Assembly: GCF_020539505.1 (NCBI RefSeq)
Contig: NZ_JACDXW010000004.1
Coordinates: forward strand, 248,001-312,000
Reading direction: 5' to 3'
DNA length: 64,000 nt
Source: Mesopusillimonas faecipullorum
GTDB lineage: Bacteria; Pseudomonadota; Gammaproteobacteria; Burkholderiales; Burkholderiaceae_B
The position numbers were made by a program, and so were the translations under genes. Positions 25,592 through 36,584 of this stretch are shown piece after piece (the stretch's first letter is position 1; every line of letters begins with the position of its first letter). Under the pieces are notes generated by a model. The model did not search any database. It saw only the letters and a list, made by a program, of their open reading frames with translations, and was not told the DNA's origin.

Positions 25592-25620
25592 AGTATAGCA
25601 ATGCCTAGAAGAACAGTAAA
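25592..25620 (-). promoter_or_regulatory. ompA: Sigma-70-type promoter of ompA
   Basis: Minus strand: -35 TTTACT (25615-25620), 17-base spacer, -10 TATACT (25592-25597). Spacing is optimal. The predicted transcript start near 25585 gives a 5' leader of about 65 bases ending in GAGGAG before the ATG. Confidence 0.75.
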
Positions 25621-25893
25621 AGAGTCCAATGCAAAACAATTTAAACGAATTGCAGTGGCAATACCGCGCTTGGAGTGCTTGCCTTACCGAAAGTTCCGGG
25701 CGTTATCAGAGCCCATGATATGGCATTTCGACTCATTTGCATGAGTCACAGAGCCTCGCCATAGGGTTAGGGGGGTATTTATTCTGCTGTGGCAGCGTAA
25801 AGCGTTGGTTTTGGGCAACAATGTGTTGGGCGTGGCCCCGGTGATCGGCCAAAGCCGCACTTAGCCCCTGAATCCATGGCAAGTAACTGGAAA

Positions 25894-25902
25894 TGCTAGA
25901 AT
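25894..25902 (+). promoter_or_regulatory. gyrA: Candidate extended -10 promoter of gyrA
   Basis: TGCTAGAAT contains TAGAAT (25897-25902) preceded by TGn, an extended -10 element, 66 bases before the gyrA ATG. No good -35 hexamer is present, which extended -10 promoters tolerate. Modest evidence. Confidence 0.35.
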
Positions 25903-25968
25903 TTCCTATTTGCTTGTGCCGGATGGCTGGGCCCGACTTGGTTTTCCTGTAGGGATATTTAGGGACTC

Positions 25969-28680
25969 ATGGATTCTTTCGCCAAAGAAACACTGCCGAT
26001 TTCTCTTGAAGAAGAGATGCGCCGCAGTTACCTGGACTACGCCATGAGCGTCATCGTCGGCCGAGCGTTGCCCGATGTGCGCGATGGCCTCAAACCCGTT
26101 CATAGGCGTGTGTTGTACGCCATGCACGAGCTCAACAACGACTGGAACCGGCCTTATAAGAAGTCGGCGCGTATTGTCGGTGACGTCATCGGTAAATATC
26201 ACCCTCATGGCGACCAAGCGGTATACGACACCATTGTGCGTATGGCTCAGGATTTCTCGCTGCGCTATATGTTGGTAGATGGTCAGGGCAACTTTGGCTC
26301 AGTCGACGGTGACGGAGCCGCTGCCATGCGGTATACCGAAATCCGTCTTTCCAAAATTGCTCACGAGTTATTGGCTGACATCGACCAGGAAACCGTCGAT
26401 TTTGCGCCTAACTACGATGGTAGCGAACAAGAGCCCACTTTGCTTCCGGCTCGCCTGCCTAACCTGCTGGTCAACGGCAGTTCGGGCATTGCAGTGGGCA
26501 TGGCCACGAATATTCCGCCGCATAACCTGGCTGAAGTCATAGAGGGCTGCCTTTACTGTCTGCGTAATCCCGAATGTTCCATAGATGAACTTATCGAACG
26601 CATTCCCGCGCCCGATTTTCCTACCGGCGGCATCATTTATGGCATGTCCGGCGTGCGAGAAGGTTATCGCACCGGGCGTGGCCGGGTCATCATGCGGGCA
26701 AAGGCTCACTTCGAAGACCTCGAAAAAGGCAATCGTCAGGCCATTGTGGTGGACGCGATTCCCTACCAGGTCAACAAAAAGTCCTTGCAGGAACGCATTG
26801 CCGAACTCGTCAACGAAAAGAAAATAGAGGGTATTTCTGATATTCGTGACGAGTCCGACAAAGACGGTATGCGTTTGGTCATCGAGCTCAAGCGCGGCGA
26901 GGTTCCCGAGGTCGTACTCAATAACCTCTATAAAAACACGCAGTTGCAAGACACCTTCGGGATGAACCTGGTGGCGCTGGTCGACGGCCAGCCCCGCTTG
27001 CTCAACCTGAAGCAAATGATTGAGTACTTCTTGGCGCATCGCCGTGAAGTCGTGACGCGCAGAACGGTTTACAAGTTGCGCAAAGCGCGCGACCGTGGCC
27101 ACGTGCTGGAAGGCCTGGCTGTGGCGCTGGCCAACATCGATGATTTCATCGCTATCATCAAGGCGGCTCCGACGCCGCCGGTGGCCCGTGAAGAAATCAT
27201 GTCGCGCTCTTGGGATTCCTCTTTGGTGCGCGAGATGTTGCAACGGGCGGACCAGGGCGTTACGCCGGGTGGTCGTTCGGCCTACCGACCCGAGAGCCTG
27301 CTCGAGAGCTATGGCTTGCAAGCCGATGGCATGTACCGCCTCAGCGACGTGCAGGCGCAGGAAATCCTGAACATGCGCCTGCAGCGCCTGACCGGGCTTG
27401 AGCAAGACAAAATCATCGGCGAGTATCGTGACGTTATGGCCGAAATCGCTGATTTGCTGGATATTCTGGCCAAGCCTGAACGTATCACCCAGATTATTGG
27501 TGACGAGTTGCTGGCTATCAAGGCCGAGTTCAGCACCAATGTCAAAGACACCCGTCGCTCCGAGGTCGAATACAACGCCACCGAACTGGATACCGAAGAC
27601 CTGATCACGCCCACCGACATGGTGGTCACGCTGTCGCAGGCCGGCTATATCAAGAGCCAGCCTTTGTCCGAGTACCGCTCGCAGCGGCGCGGCGGGCGCG
27701 GCAAGCAGGCCACCACGATGAAGGAAAACGACTGGATAGACCAGCTCTTCATCGCCAATACCCACGATTACCTGTTGTGCTTCTCCGATCGCGGGCGTGT
27801 CTACTGGCTCAAGGTGTGGGAAGTCCCGCAAGGTTCGCGTAACTCGCGTGGTCGCCCCATCGTCAATATGTTCCCGCTGGTCGACGGCGAGAAGATCACC
27901 GTCGTGCTGGCCGTCAAGGCATTCTGCGAAGATCATTACGTGTTCATGGCGACTTCCCGCGGCACCGTCAAGAAAACGCCGCTGTCCGATTTCTCCAATC
28001 CGCGCAAGGCAGGCATTATTGCCGTGGCGTTGGACGAGGGCGATTACCTGATCGGCGCTGATCTTACCGATGGCAAGCACGATGTCATGTTGTTCTCCGA
28101 TGCGGGCAAGGCTGTGCGCTTCGACGAAAACGATGTGCGTCCGATGGGCCGTACGGCACGGGGCGTGCGCGGCATGACCCTCGAAGACAGCCAGCAGGTC
28201 ATCTCGCTGTTGGTGGCAGAAGTCCAGCCGGAAGGCGAAACCACGGCTGAGCCTGGCGACGAGGCCGTAGGCCGTGTTGCCCCCAGCGTGTTGACCGCCA
28301 CCGAAAACGGCTTTGGCAAACGCACCGCCATTGCCGAATACACCCGCCATGGTCGTGGCACCAAGGGCATGATCGCCATCCAGACCACCGCTCGTAACGG
28401 CAAGGTGGTGGGCGCCGTGCTGGTGCGTCCCAGCGACGAAATCATGCTCATCACCACAGGCGGTGTGCTGGTGCGCACGCGTGTGTCCGAGATCCGTGAA
28501 ATGGGCCGCGCCACCCAGGGCGTTACCCTCATCAGTGTGGACGACAACAGCACGCTTTCCGGTGTGCGTCGTGTGGTCGAAAGCGATGCCGACGTCGATG
28601 ACGAAGACATCCTGGAAGATGTGCAGGCCGAAGGCGGCGATGAGTCTCAGGGCGACGCTTCCGAGCAGGAGCCGTCATGA
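25969..28680 (+). CDS. gyrA: DNA gyrase subunit A
   Basis: 903 residues. With GyrB introduces negative supercoils. Catalytic Tyr122 in AAMRYTE, numbering identical to E. coli up to this point. The quinolone-resistance region reads [11 protein letters not shown]: position 83 is Gln (Ser in E. coli), position 87 Asp is kept. The C-terminal pinwheel begins with the GyrA box QRRGGRG. Acidic tail rich in Asp/Glu after about 870. A short variable insertion ([20 protein letters not shown]) lies in the pinwheel around residues 755-775. serC overlaps its stop (ATGA, 28677-28680), tying gyrase to the amino-acid operon. Confidence 0.98.
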   Translation: MDSFAKETLPISLEEEMRRSYLDYAMSVIVGRALPDVRDGLKPVHRRVLYAMHELNNDWNRPYKKSARIVGDVIGKYHPHGDQAVYDTIVRMAQDFSLRYMLVDGQGNFGSVDGDGAAAMRYTEIRLSKIAHELLADIDQETVDFAPNYDGSEQEPTLLPARLPNLLVNGSSGIAVGMATNIPPHNLAEVIEGCLYCLRNPECSIDELIERIPAPDFPTGGIIYGMSGVREGYRTGRGRVIMRAKAHFEDLEKGNRQAIVVDAIPYQVNKKSLQERIAELVNEKKIEGISDIRDESDKDGMRLVIELKRGEVPEVVLNNLYKNTQLQDTFGMNLVALVDGQPRLLNLKQMIEYFLAHRREVVTRRTVYKLRKARDRGHVLEGLAVALANIDDFIAIIKAAPTPPVAREEIMSRSWDSSLVREMLQRADQGVTPGGRSAYRPESLLESYGLQADGMYRLSDVQAQEILNMRLQRLTGLEQDKIIGEYRDVMAEIADLLDILAKPERITQIIGDELLAIKAEFSTNVKDTRRSEVEYNATELDTEDLITPTDMVVTLSQAGYIKSQPLSEYRSQRRGGRGKQATTMKENDWIDQLFIANTHDYLLCFSDRGRVYWLKVWEVPQGSRNSRGRPIVNMFPLVDGEKITVVLAVKAFCEDHYVFMATSRGTVKKTPLSDFSNPRKAGIIAVALDEGDYLIGADLTDGKHDVMLFSDAGKAVRFDENDVRPMGRTARGVRGMTLEDSQQVISLLVAEVQPEGETTAEPGDEAVGRVAPSVLTATENGFGKRTAIAEYTRHGRGTKGMIAIQTTARNGKVVGAVLVRPSDEIMLITTGGVLVRTRVSEIREMGRATQGVTLISVDDNSTLSGVRRVVESDADVDDEDILEDVQAEGGDESQGDASEQEPS

Positions 28681-29810
28681 GCAACAGGCCCTGGAATTTT
28701 TCGGCGGGCCCTTCGGTCTTGCCGGTAGAGGTGTTGCAGACGGCGGCCCAGGAAATGCTGGATTGGCATGGCAGCGGCATGTCGGTGATGGAAATGAGCC
28801 ATCGCGGCAAGCAGTTCATGCAGATCTGCTCAGAAGCCGAAGCCGACCTGCGCAGCTTGCTCGGGCTCTCTGATGAGTTTGCCGTGTTGTTCACGACGGG
28901 CGGGGCCATCGGCCAGAACGCCATCGTTCCCTTGAACCTCATGGGTCGCAATGGGGCGGGCAAGGCTGATTACATCGTCTCGGGCTCGTGGTCCAAAAAA
29001 TCCTGGCAAGAGGCCCAGCGCTATGGCGACGCCCAAGTGGCGGCCAGCAGCGGCCAGGCGGTCGAGTTGGATGGCCAGGCCTGCGAAGCCTGGACGTGGT
29101 TTCCGGATCCGGCTACCTGGAATGTGCGCGCCGATGCGGCTTATCTGCACTATTGCAGCAATGAAACCATAGGCGGTGTCGAGTTTGCGGATTGGCCCGA
29201 CATGGCTCAATTGGGCAAGGGCGATGTGCCAGTGGTCGTCGATGCTTCCTCCAATATCCTGTCGCGGCCCATGGATTATTCGCGCATCGGCATGGCCTAT
29301 GCCGGCGCCCAGAAGAACGCCGGTCCGGCTGGTGTGACGCTGGTGGTGGTGCGCCGTGATCTGCTGGGTCATGCCTTGCCCATCTGCCCCTCGGCTTTCG
29401 ATTATGCGCAAGTGGCGCAGGCGGGCTCCATGTACAACACGCCGCCCACCTATGCCATCTATGTGGCGGGGCTGGTGTTCCGCTGGCTGCGAGAGCAGGG
29501 CGGTGTGGCCGCCATCGAGCAGCGCAATATCGCCAAATCCAAGCTGCTTTACGATTTCATCGATCAGTCGGGTTTTTACGTCAATCGCGTGCATTCGCGC
29601 TTCCGTTCGCGCATGAATGTGCCTTTCCAGTTGGTCGACGAGTCCCTGACGGATGCCTTCCTCAAGCAGGCAGGCGAAGCTCAGTTGTTGCAGCTCAAGG
29701 GGCACAAGAGCGTAGGCGGCATGCGTGCCTCCATCTACAACGCCTTGCCCCTGCAGGCCGTGCAGGCGCTGGTGGATTTCATGCGTGACTTCGAGAAACG
29801 ACATGGTTGA
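28677..29810 (+). CDS. serC: Phosphoserine aminotransferase
   Basis: 377 residues, class V PLP aminotransferase making 3-phosphoserine and, in the PLP route, 4-phosphohydroxythreonine. N-terminus [14 protein letters not shown] is diagnostic; PLP lysine Lys213 in [25 protein letters not shown] and C-terminal [14 protein letters not shown] are family blocks. Overlaps gyrA by four bases and pheA by eight. Confidence 0.97.
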   Translation: MSNRPWNFSAGPSVLPVEVLQTAAQEMLDWHGSGMSVMEMSHRGKQFMQICSEAEADLRSLLGLSDEFAVLFTTGGAIGQNAIVPLNLMGRNGAGKADYIVSGSWSKKSWQEAQRYGDAQVAASSGQAVELDGQACEAWTWFPDPATWNVRADAAYLHYCSNETIGGVEFADWPDMAQLGKGDVPVVVDASSNILSRPMDYSRIGMAYAGAQKNAGPAGVTLVVVRRDLLGHALPICPSAFDYAQVAQAGSMYNTPPTYAIYVAGLVFRWLREQGGVAAIEQRNIAKSKLLYDFIDQSGFYVNRVHSRFRSRMNVPFQLVDESLTDAFLKQAGEAQLLQLKGHKSVGGMRASIYNALPLQAVQALVDFMRDFEKRHG

Positions 29811-30891
29811 TGACGCTCTCAAAGCGCAACTGCAGCCGTTGCGCGAGAAAATCGATGCGCTCGATGCCCAGTTGCTTGATCTGCTGAACCAGCGCGCCGC
29901 CGTGGCGCTGCAGGTCGGCGAGGTCAAGCATGCTTTCGATGCGGGCGGCCCTGTGCTCAAGCCCGAGCGCGAGGCCAGCCTCGTGCGCCATCTGCAGCAG
30001 ATCAATGGTGGGCCGTTCCCTTCGGCAGCCATTCCCTCCGTCTGGACGGAAATCGTGTCTGCCTGCCGTGGGCTGGAAAGCCCGCTGACGGTTGCGTATC
30101 TTGGGCCGCAGGGGTCTTTCTCCGAGCAGGCTGCTTTCGAGCATTTTGGTCATGCCGTGGTGCCTATGCGCTGCGAGAGTTTTGACGAAATCTTCCGTTC
30201 CGTCGAGTCCGGGCAGGCCCAAGTGGGCATGGTGCCTGTCGAAAACTCGACCGAAGGCGCGGTCAGCCGCACGCTGGATCTGCTCCTGAATTCTTCGCTC
30301 AAGGTGATGGGCGAGCGCTCGCTGCGCATTCAGCATTGCTTGATGACGCAAAGCGGTACCATGCACGGTGTCACGCGAGTGATGGCGCATCCGCAGGCGC
30401 TGGCCCAGTGCCAGGGGTGGTTGGCCAAGCGCTATCCCGATCTGCCCTGGGAGGCTGCGCCCAGCAATTCCGAGGCCGCCCGTCTGGCGGCCCAGGATGC
30501 TTCCATTGCCGCCATTGCCGGCGCTTCTGCTGCCGGTGCCTGGGGGTTGCAGTTTGTGGCCGAGGGCATACAGGACGACCCGCACAATCGCACGCGCTTT
30601 CTGGCCGTGGGTAAAGATGTGGTCGCACCCAGCGGCAATGACAAGACCAGCCTGATCCTGGCGGTGCCCAACCGTTCCGGCGCTGTCTACGACATGCTGG
30701 CGCCGCTGGCCGAGAACGGCGTCTCCATGACGCGCCTGGAGTCTCGGCCTGCGCGTACCGGGCAGTGGGAATACTATTTCTACATCGATATCCTGGGGCA
30801 TGCCGCTGACGAAGCCGTAGGCCGTGCCGTGGCACAGCTCAAGGCGCGTGCCGCCTTCTTCAAGCTGCTGGGTTCCTATCCGACACAATAG
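29803..30891 (+). CDS. pheA: Bifunctional chorismate mutase/prephenate dehydratase (P-protein)
   Basis: 362 residues. Chorismate mutase domain at about 1-90 ([30 protein letters not shown]), prephenate dehydratase domain from about 95 ([42 protein letters not shown]), ACT domain at about 275-360 with the Phe-binding-type [17 protein letters not shown]. Produces phenylpyruvate for phenylalanine; feedback control through the ACT domain is expected. Start at 29803 chosen at the mutase N-terminus; it lies inside the end of serC. tyrA starts eight bases after its stop. Confidence 0.97.
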   Translation: MVDDALKAQLQPLREKIDALDAQLLDLLNQRAAVALQVGEVKHAFDAGGPVLKPEREASLVRHLQQINGGPFPSAAIPSVWTEIVSACRGLESPLTVAYLGPQGSFSEQAAFEHFGHAVVPMRCESFDEIFRSVESGQAQVGMVPVENSTEGAVSRTLDLLLNSSLKVMGERSLRIQHCLMTQSGTMHGVTRVMAHPQALAQCQGWLAKRYPDLPWEAAPSNSEAARLAAQDASIAAIAGASAAGAWGLQFVAEGIQDDPHNRTRFLAVGKDVVAPSGNDKTSLILAVPNRSGAVYDMLAPLAENGVSMTRLESRPARTGQWEYYFYIDILGHAADEAVGRAVAQLKARAAFFKLLGSYPTQ

Positions 30892-30899
30892 GGGGCAGC

Positions 30900-31814
30900 A
30901 TGACGCATTCCTCCTCTGATTTGCAGGGCTCTGCCGCCGGGCAGCCCTTGCTGGATACCGTGGCCATTGTCGGCGTGGGGCTGATCGGTGGTTCGTTTGC
31001 CGCTGCCTTGCGCCGTCGTGGCCTGGCAAAACGCATCGTCGGGGCAGGGCGCAGCCGCGCCACCTTGATGCAAGCCAAACAACTGGGGCTGATCGACGAG
31101 ATCGTCAGTCTGCCAGAGGCGGCGCAGCAAGCCGACCTGATTCTGCTGGCGGCACCGGTCGGTGCCATGATCAACCTGTTCGAGCAATTGTTGCCGACCT
31201 TGCGGGCCGACACGCTGATCACTGATGCAGGCAGTACCAAAGAAGACGTTGTCGCGGCAGCTCGCCAGGCCTTGGGTGATCGAGTAGGGCAGTTTGTGCC
31301 GGGGCATCCGATTGCGGGTGCCGAGGCCAGCGGCCCGCAGGCTGCGCAGGCGGATCTCTACGAAGGTCGCGTGGTGGTGTTGACGCCGCTGCCCGAAAAT
31401 TCGCCGCCGCAACGCGAGCGGTTGGAAAATGTCTGGCGCGCTGTGGGCGCTCGCGTTGTGCTGATGTCGGCTCAGGCGCATGATCGCGCCCTGGCGTCGG
31501 TCAGCCACGTGCCGCACTTTCTGTCGTCGGTGTACATGCATCAGGTATTGGCTTCCGAGGATGCGGACAGCCGCTTGAGCCTGGCCGGCACAGGCTTTCG
31601 CGATTTCACGCGCATTGCGGCGGGTTCCGCCGAAATGTGGCGCGATATCTTTCTGGCCAACCGCGACGCCGTGCTGGCCGAACTTGCGCTGGTGCGAGCA
31701 AATTTAGAACAGGCTGAATCGGCTTTGCGTGAGCAGGACGGTCAAAGCTTGTTGCAGTTCCTTGAGCGCGCCGCGGTGGCGCGCCGATTGTGGGGTGGCA
31801 GGAGCCAATCATGA
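30900..31814 (+). CDS. tyrA: Prephenate dehydrogenase
   Basis: 304 residues. NAD(P)-dependent oxidative decarboxylation of prephenate to 4-hydroxyphenylpyruvate for tyrosine. Dinucleotide motif VGVGLIGGS near residue 24; [13 protein letters not shown] with the substrate-binding His; SHVPHFLSS and [21 protein letters not shown]. No mutase or ACT domain, so it is the short form. Its stop overlaps the aroA start (ATGA, 31811-31814). Confidence 0.95.
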   Translation: MTHSSSDLQGSAAGQPLLDTVAIVGVGLIGGSFAAALRRRGLAKRIVGAGRSRATLMQAKQLGLIDEIVSLPEAAQQADLILLAAPVGAMINLFEQLLPTLRADTLITDAGSTKEDVVAAARQALGDRVGQFVPGHPIAGAEASGPQAAQADLYEGRVVVLTPLPENSPPQRERLENVWRAVGARVVLMSAQAHDRALASVSHVPHFLSSVYMHQVLASEDADSRLSLAGTGFRDFTRIAAGSAEMWRDIFLANRDAVLAELALVRANLEQAESALREQDGQSLLQFLERAAVARRLWGGRSQS

Positions 31815-33154
31815 AACCGACTTCTACTTCCGCCAATACGCTAGTGCTTTCACGCGCACAACTTGCGCAAGGCGAGATCTCTTTACCGGGATCCAAAAGC
31901 ATTTCTAATCGCGTGCTGCTGCTTGCGGCGCTGGCAAAAGGGCGCACGCGGCTATCCGGCTTGCTGGATTCCGACGACACGCGCGTCATGCTGGCCGCCT
32001 TGCGGCAGCTCGATGTAAAGCTGGAAGACCATGGCGACGGTCGTCTTGATGTCGAAGGCGGCCTCGCGCCAAGCAGCCAGCGTGAATCCATTTTTCTGGG
32101 TAATGCCGGTACGGCGTTTCGTCCCTTGACGGCTGCGTTGGCGATGTTGGGCGGCCACTACCATTTACACGGCGTTGCGCGCATGCACGAGCGCCCGATA
32201 GGCGACCTGGTGGACGCTTTGGTGGGCATAGGTGCGGATATTCGTTATGCGGGGAACGAGGGGTATCCTCCCTTGGATATTGCATCGGGAAGCATTCGCG
32301 GAGGGCAAGCGCTCAAGGTCAAAGGGTCGGTTTCCAGCCAGTTCCTGACTGCCTTGCTGTTGGCCTCCCCGCTGTGCACGGCATCGACCGGGCATCCGCT
32401 CATCATCGAGGTTGAGGGCGAGCTCATTTCTAAGCCGTATGTCTTGATTACGCTTAACTTGATGGCTCGTTTTGGGGTCGATGTACAGCGCGAAGGCTGG
32501 CATCGATTCATTGTGCCGGCTGCTTCCGCCTATGTGGCGCCGGGCGAGCTCGCCATCGAAGGCGATGCCTCGTCGGCCTCTTATTTCATGGCTTTAGGGG
32601 CCATAGGTGGCGGGCCGGTCAAAGTGCGCGGCGTGGGCTCGCGCAGCATTCAGGGCGATATTGCGTTTGCCGACGTATTGCAGCGCATGGGGGCTGTTGT
32701 TCAGTGGGAAACGGAATCCGTGCAGGTCAGCGGCGTGCAGGTTGCCAAGGGTGAACGCTTGAAGGCGTTTGACGAAGACTTCAACTTGATTCCCGATGCC
32801 GCCATGACGGCGGCGGCGCTGGCCATGTTCGCCGACGGTCCTTGCCTATTGCGCAATATTGCCAGTTGGCGTGTCAAAGAAACTGACCGGATCCACGCCA
32901 TGCATACCGAACTTGCCCGCTTGGGCGCACAGGTAGAGTCTGGTCCGGACTGGTTGCGGGTGCATCCGATTGCAGATCATGCCTGGCGTGACGCCGCCAT
33001 CGAAACCTACGATGACCACCGTATGGCCATGTGTTTCTCATTGGCTTCGTTCGGCCCGGCACGCGTGACGATTCTGGATCCGGCGTGCGTGGCCAAGACC
33101 TTCCCAGATTATTTCCAAGTTTTCCATTCGCTGATTCAGGAGCAGAGCGCATGA
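31811..33154 (+). CDS. aroA: 5-enolpyruvylshikimate-3-phosphate synthase
   Basis: 447 residues. Sixth step of the shikimate pathway. Motifs: [14 protein letters not shown] near residue 25, [16 protein letters not shown] near 97, [15 protein letters not shown] near 355, and TYDDHRMAM near 395. LGNAGTAxRP is the class I (glyphosate-sensitive) form; glyphosate sensitivity itself is inference. Overlaps tyrA by four bases and cmk by four (ATGA, 33151-33154). Confidence 0.97.
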   Translation: MKPTSTSANTLVLSRAQLAQGEISLPGSKSISNRVLLLAALAKGRTRLSGLLDSDDTRVMLAALRQLDVKLEDHGDGRLDVEGGLAPSSQRESIFLGNAGTAFRPLTAALAMLGGHYHLHGVARMHERPIGDLVDALVGIGADIRYAGNEGYPPLDIASGSIRGGQALKVKGSVSSQFLTALLLASPLCTASTGHPLIIEVEGELISKPYVLITLNLMARFGVDVQREGWHRFIVPAASAYVAPGELAIEGDASSASYFMALGAIGGGPVKVRGVGSRSIQGDIAFADVLQRMGAVVQWETESVQVSGVQVAKGERLKAFDEDFNLIPDAAMTAAALAMFADGPCLLRNIASWRVKETDRIHAMHTELARLGAQVESGPDWLRVHPIADHAWRDAAIETYDDHRMAMCFSLASFGPARVTILDPACVAKTFPDYFQVFHSLIQEQSA

Positions 33155-33831
33155 ACTCCATACCCGTCATCACCATAGACGGGCCGACAGCCTCGGGTAA
33201 GGGCACGATTGCCCAGCATGTGGCAGAGGCACTGGGGTGGCATGTGCTTGATAGCGGCGCCCTATACCGCTTGGCGGCGCTGGCTTGCTTGCGTGCGCAA
33301 GTCGACCCGGCAGACCAGCAACAAGTGGCAAAGCAAGCAAGCAATCTGGATGTGCGTTTTGACAGTGCCGGTATCTGGATGCAGGGTCAAAACGTCTCGA
33401 ACGATATTCGCCAAGAGGCAGTGGGTAACCTGGCCTCGCGTATCGCGGCTCAGCCCCCGCTTCGCGAGGCTTTGCTGGCTCGGCAGCGCGTTTTCCGGCA
33501 GGCGCCGGGGCTGGTTGCGGACGGTCGTGACATGGGTACCATCGTTTTCCCAGAAGCCCCCCTGAAAATATTCCTCGATGCCGATGCTGCATCGCGCGCG
33601 CAAAGGCGGTGTAAGCAGCTGAAGGAAAAGGGATTTTCTGCTAAAATCGATGAGCTAATTGCAGACATGGAAGCGCGCGATGCGCGTGACCGCAGTCGCA
33701 GCCACGCACCTTTGCGTGCCGCCAGCGACGCACACACCATCGACTCTTCGCATATGGGCGTCGAGGAAACGGTCAAGGCAGTGCTCGACCTTTGGTCGAA
33801 AACCAGTGCCCGCCATTTCGGTTTGTCATAG
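33151..33831 (+). CDS. cmk: Cytidylate kinase
   Basis: 226 residues. Phosphorylates CMP/dCMP. P-loop [10 protein letters not shown] near residue 10, [13 protein letters not shown], and [25 protein letters not shown]. Family length is normal. Start 33151 overlaps the aroA stop; earlier in-frame starts lie within aroA and have no family similarity. A 126-base leader separates it from rpsA. Confidence 0.97.
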   Translation: MNSIPVITIDGPTASGKGTIAQHVAEALGWHVLDSGALYRLAALACLRAQVDPADQQQVAKQASNLDVRFDSAGIWMQGQNVSNDIRQEAVGNLASRIAAQPPLREALLARQRVFRQAPGLVADGRDMGTIVFPEAPLKIFLDADAASRAQRRCKQLKEKGFSAKIDELIADMEARDARDRSRSHAPLRAASDAHTIDSSHMGVEETVKAVLDLWSKTSARHFGLS

Positions 33832-33900
33832 CGATCATGCCACTCGTTGTGGGTGGCAATCGTTAGCGGTCGATTTGTCGGGATATTATCCACTCCGCCT

Positions 33901-33944
33901 GGGGCTTTTTTACTTGGGCGTGTTATTTTCGGCCCCTTAAGGCC
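33901..33944 (+). promoter_or_regulatory. Structured leader before rpsA with two competing pairings
   Basis: GGGGC (33901-33905) can pair with GCCCC (33932-33936). The same downstream arm is also part of GGCCCCTTAAGGCC (33931-33944), where GGCC can pair with GGCC after a central CCTTAAGG palindrome. S1 autoregulates its own mRNA leader in E. coli, so leader structure here is expected, but the alternative pairing is my reading and not tested. Confidence 0.25.
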
Positions 33945-33957
33945 AACGGAATCTACG

Positions 33958-35673
33958 ATGTCTTCCAACCAACTCACAGCTGCCGCCGGCGGCGAAAGCT
34001 TTGCAGCGCTTTTTGCTGAAAGCATCCAAAACCAGGACATGAAAGCCGGCGAAGTGATTTCCGCCGAAGTCCTGCGCATTGATCACAACTTCATCGTCGT
34101 CAATGCAGGCCTCAAGTCCGAAGCCTACATCCCCCTCGAAGAATTCCTCAACGATCAAGGCGAGATCGAGGTCGAAGCCGGTGACTTCGTATCGGTCGCC
34201 ATTGACTCCCTCGAAAACGGCTACGGCGACACCATTTTGTCGCGTGATCGCGCCAAGCGCCTGTCCGCATGGCTGTCGCTCGAGCAAGCGCTCGAATCCG
34301 GCGAGCTGGTCACCGGTACCATTACCGGCAAGGTCAAGGGCGGTCTTACCGTCATGACCAACGCTATCCGTGCATTCTTGCCCGGTTCCCTGGTCGATCT
34401 GCGTCCTGTCAAGGACACCACGCCCTACGAGGGCAAGACCATGGAGTTCAAGGTCATCAAGCTCGACCGCAAGCGCAACAACGTTGTGTTGTCGCGTCGT
34501 GCCGTGCTCGAAGCCAGCATGGGCGAAGAGCGTCAAAAACTGCTCGAAACCCTGCAAGAAGGCGTGGTTGTCAAGGGCGTTGTCAAGAACATCACCGATT
34601 ACGGCGCATTCGTCGATCTCGGCGGCATCGATGGCTTGCTGCACATCACCGACATGGCATGGCGCCGTGTCCGTCACCCCTCCGAAGTCCTGCAAGTGGG
34701 TCAGGAAATCGAAGCCAAGGTTCTCAAGTTCGACCAAGAGAAAAGCCGCGTCTCGCTGGGCGTCAAGCAATTGGGCGAAGATCCCTGGGTCGGTCTGGCT
34801 CGTCGCTACCCCCAAGGCACCCGCCTGTTCGGCAAGGTCACGAACCTTACCGACTACGGTGCATTCGTTGAAGTCGAAGCCGGCATCGAAGGCTTGGTGC
34901 ACGTCTCCGAAATGGATTGGACCAACAAGAACGTCGATCCGCGCAAGGTTGTCACCCTGGGCGAAGAAGTCGAAGTCATGGTCCTGGAAATCGACGAAGA
35001 CCGTCGCCGCATCTCGCTGGGCATGAAGCAGTGCCGTGCCAACCCATGGGAAGAGTTCTCCATCAACTTCAAGCGTGGCGACAAAGTCAGCGGCGCCATC
35101 AAGTCCATCACCGACTTCGGCGTTTTCGTTGGTCTGCCTGGTGGCATCGATGGTCTGGTGCACCTGTCCGATCTGTCTTGGGCTGATGCCGGCGAAGAAG
35201 CCGTTCGCAACTTCAAGAAAGGCGACGAAATCGAAGCCGTGGTTTTGGGTATCGACACCGACAAAGAACGCATCTCGCTGGGCATCAAGCAGCTGGAAGG
35301 CGACCCCTTCAACAACTTCGTGGCTACGCATGACAAGGGTGCCGTTGTACCTGGCGTCGTCAAGTCCGTCGAAGCCAAGGGCGCTGTCATCACCCTGTCC
35401 CTGGACGTCGAAGGCTACCTGCGTGCCTCCGAAATCTCCAGCGGTCGCGTTGAAGACGCCACCACGGCGCTTAACGTTGGCGACAACGTCGAAGCCATGA
35501 TCATCCACGTTGATCGCAAGGCGCGTTCCATCCAGTTGTCCATCAAGGCTCGCGACAACGCTGAAACGGCTGACACCATCCAGCGCATGACGGAAGCCAG
35601 CGCCTCGTCGGGCACCACCAATCTGGGTGCTTTGCTCAAGGCCAAGCTTAACGAACAGCGCGACGACGGCTGA
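33958..35673 (+). CDS. rpsA: 30S ribosomal protein S1
   Basis: 571 residues with six S1 RNA-binding repeats, the usual proteobacterial form. Repeats recur with [52 protein letters not shown] and [26 protein letters not shown]. Unwinds and docks mRNA on the small subunit. Codons are strongly biased to C-ending forms, as expected for high expression. Start 33958 chosen at the family N-terminus. ihfB follows five bases after its stop. Confidence 0.98.
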   Translation: MSSNQLTAAAGGESFAALFAESIQNQDMKAGEVISAEVLRIDHNFIVVNAGLKSEAYIPLEEFLNDQGEIEVEAGDFVSVAIDSLENGYGDTILSRDRAKRLSAWLSLEQALESGELVTGTITGKVKGGLTVMTNAIRAFLPGSLVDLRPVKDTTPYEGKTMEFKVIKLDRKRNNVVLSRRAVLEASMGEERQKLLETLQEGVVVKGVVKNITDYGAFVDLGGIDGLLHITDMAWRRVRHPSEVLQVGQEIEAKVLKFDQEKSRVSLGVKQLGEDPWVGLARRYPQGTRLFGKVTNLTDYGAFVEVEAGIEGLVHVSEMDWTNKNVDPRKVVTLGEEVEVMVLEIDEDRRRISLGMKQCRANPWEEFSINFKRGDKVSGAIKSITDFGVFVGLPGGIDGLVHLSDLSWADAGEEAVRNFKKGDEIEAVVLGIDTDKERISLGIKQLEGDPFNNFVATHDKGAVVPGVVKSVEAKGAVITLSLDVEGYLRASEISSGRVEDATTALNVGDNVEAMIIHVDRKARSIQLSIKARDNAETADTIQRMTEASASSGTTNLGALLKAKLNEQRDDG

Positions 35674-35678
35674 TCGGC

Positions 35679-35993
35679 GTGACGAAGTCTGAGCTTATCG
35701 CGATGCTGGCCAGCCGCTATCCGCAGCTGGCCGTGCGCGATACGGACATTGCGGTCAAAACCGTTCTCGATGCCATGACCCAGGCTTTGGTCAATGGTCA
35801 ACGCATCGAGATTCGCGGTTTTGGCAGTTTCTCTCTGTCCAAGCGTGCGCCCCGGGTGGGGCGCAACCCCAAGTCCGGCGAAACCGTCATGGTTCCCGGC
35901 AAGCAAGTCCCGCATTTCAAGGCTGGCAAAGAACTGCGTGAACGCGTCGATGCCGCGTTCGAAGCCAATAAGGCTGTGTCTACACCTGCTTAA
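35679..35993 (+). CDS. ihfB: Integration host factor beta subunit
   Basis: 104 residues, HU/IHF family DNA-bending protein. Start is GTG at 35679, five bases after the rpsA stop; the family N-terminus MTKSELI fits exactly. Motif [22 protein letters not shown] with the intercalating Pro arm region ([26 protein letters not shown]). Ten residues longer than the minimum at the C-terminus. Cotranscription with rpsA is likely, and a strong terminator follows. Confidence 0.96.
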   Translation: MTKSELIAMLASRYPQLAVRDTDIAVKTVLDAMTQALVNGQRIEIRGFGSFSLSKRAPRVGRNPKSGETVMVPGKQVPHFKAGKELRERVDAAFEANKAVSTPA

Positions 35994-36028
35994 CTCAGGT
36001 TTGCTGCGGTCTTGGCACTCAGTGTCGC

Positions 36029-36063
36029 AAAATACCTCCGGCTCAGGTCGGGGGTATTTTTTT
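36029..36063 (+). terminator. Rho-independent terminator after ihfB
   Basis: A twelve-pair stem (36029-36040 with 36049-36060, one wobble) and eight-base loop, AAAATACC at the base pairing with GGTATTTT, followed by a run of T to 36063. It ends the rpsA-ihfB unit. Confidence 0.9.
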
Positions 36064-36233
36064 ATCCTTGCTTTATGCGAGACAGCTATGGCCTTCATGC
36101 ATAGGCTTTTCAAGATCGCCACCATGGGAGTGATCGGGCCTTGGGCGGCCCCGCTGCACCACCTTGTCATCACAGGCCTCACCGCTCTTGCTGATTCCCT
36201 TACAATTGCGGTATTCCCGCTATCTGGAGTCGA

Positions 36234-36569
36234 ATGATGCGTTACGTGATCTGGGCCTTGCGCCTGCTGGTGTTTGTGCTGGTACTGCTTTTTGCCTTAA
36301 ACAATACAGGCCCGGTAGACGTCACTTTCTACGCCGACTACGTATTGCATCAAGTGCCGCTCATCGTCGTCATGCTGGTCACTTTCATTGTGGGTGCGCT
36401 ATTTGCGCTCTTGCTCATCCTGCCTTCTGCTTTGCGCCGCCGCCGCGAGGCTTCACGCCTGCGTCGCGAGCTCGAGAAAATGCGGCAACAGGCCAATAAG
36501 GTGCTGGGCGATGCGCCTAAGGCCCAGACGCCCGCGCCCGAGGTCGTCGCACCTTTGGCGCCCATGTAA
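36234..36569 (+). CDS. lapA: LapA/YciS-family membrane protein (DUF1049)
   Basis: 111 residues. Two N-terminal helices (about 4-24 and 42-66) then a basic, Arg-rich cytoplasmic coiled segment (ALRRRREASRLRRELEKMRQQ). The first helix end LFALNNTGPVDVTFY is typical of LapA. Works with LapB in lipopolysaccharide control at the inner membrane in E. coli. Two adjacent ATG codons (36234, 36237) follow TGGAG; either may be used. lapB begins 15 bases after the stop. Confidence 0.9.
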   Translation: MMRYVIWALRLLVFVLVLLFALNNTGPVDVTFYADYVLHQVPLIVVMLVTFIVGALFALLLILPSALRRRREASRLRRELEKMRQQANKVLGDAPKAQTPAPEVVAPLAPM

Positions 36570-36584
36570 GGCAGCGCTCGCATC

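Larger units (their letters stand above)
25520..25968. other. Intergenic region between divergent ompA and gyrA
   Basis: About 450 bases without a credible gene. It holds the ompA promoter (25592-25620) and a candidate gyrA promoter (25894-25902). The middle (about 25640-25850) is richer in A+T than the flanking genes. I see no RNA gene or repeat in it. Confidence 0.7.

Noticed and set aside
26368-28350. 660-codon open frame antisense to gyrA
   Set aside because: Length follows from gyrA codon bias; composition (His, Gln, Val, Asp rich) matches a reverse-complement shadow and shows no family motif.
28830-31029. Long antisense frames over serC and pheA
   Set aside because: Both plus-strand genes are complete with conserved motifs; the antisense products have no recognisable features.
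33937-35508. 523-codon open frame antisense to rpsA
   Set aside because: Mirror of the strongly C-ending codon use of rpsA; periodic only because rpsA has six repeats.
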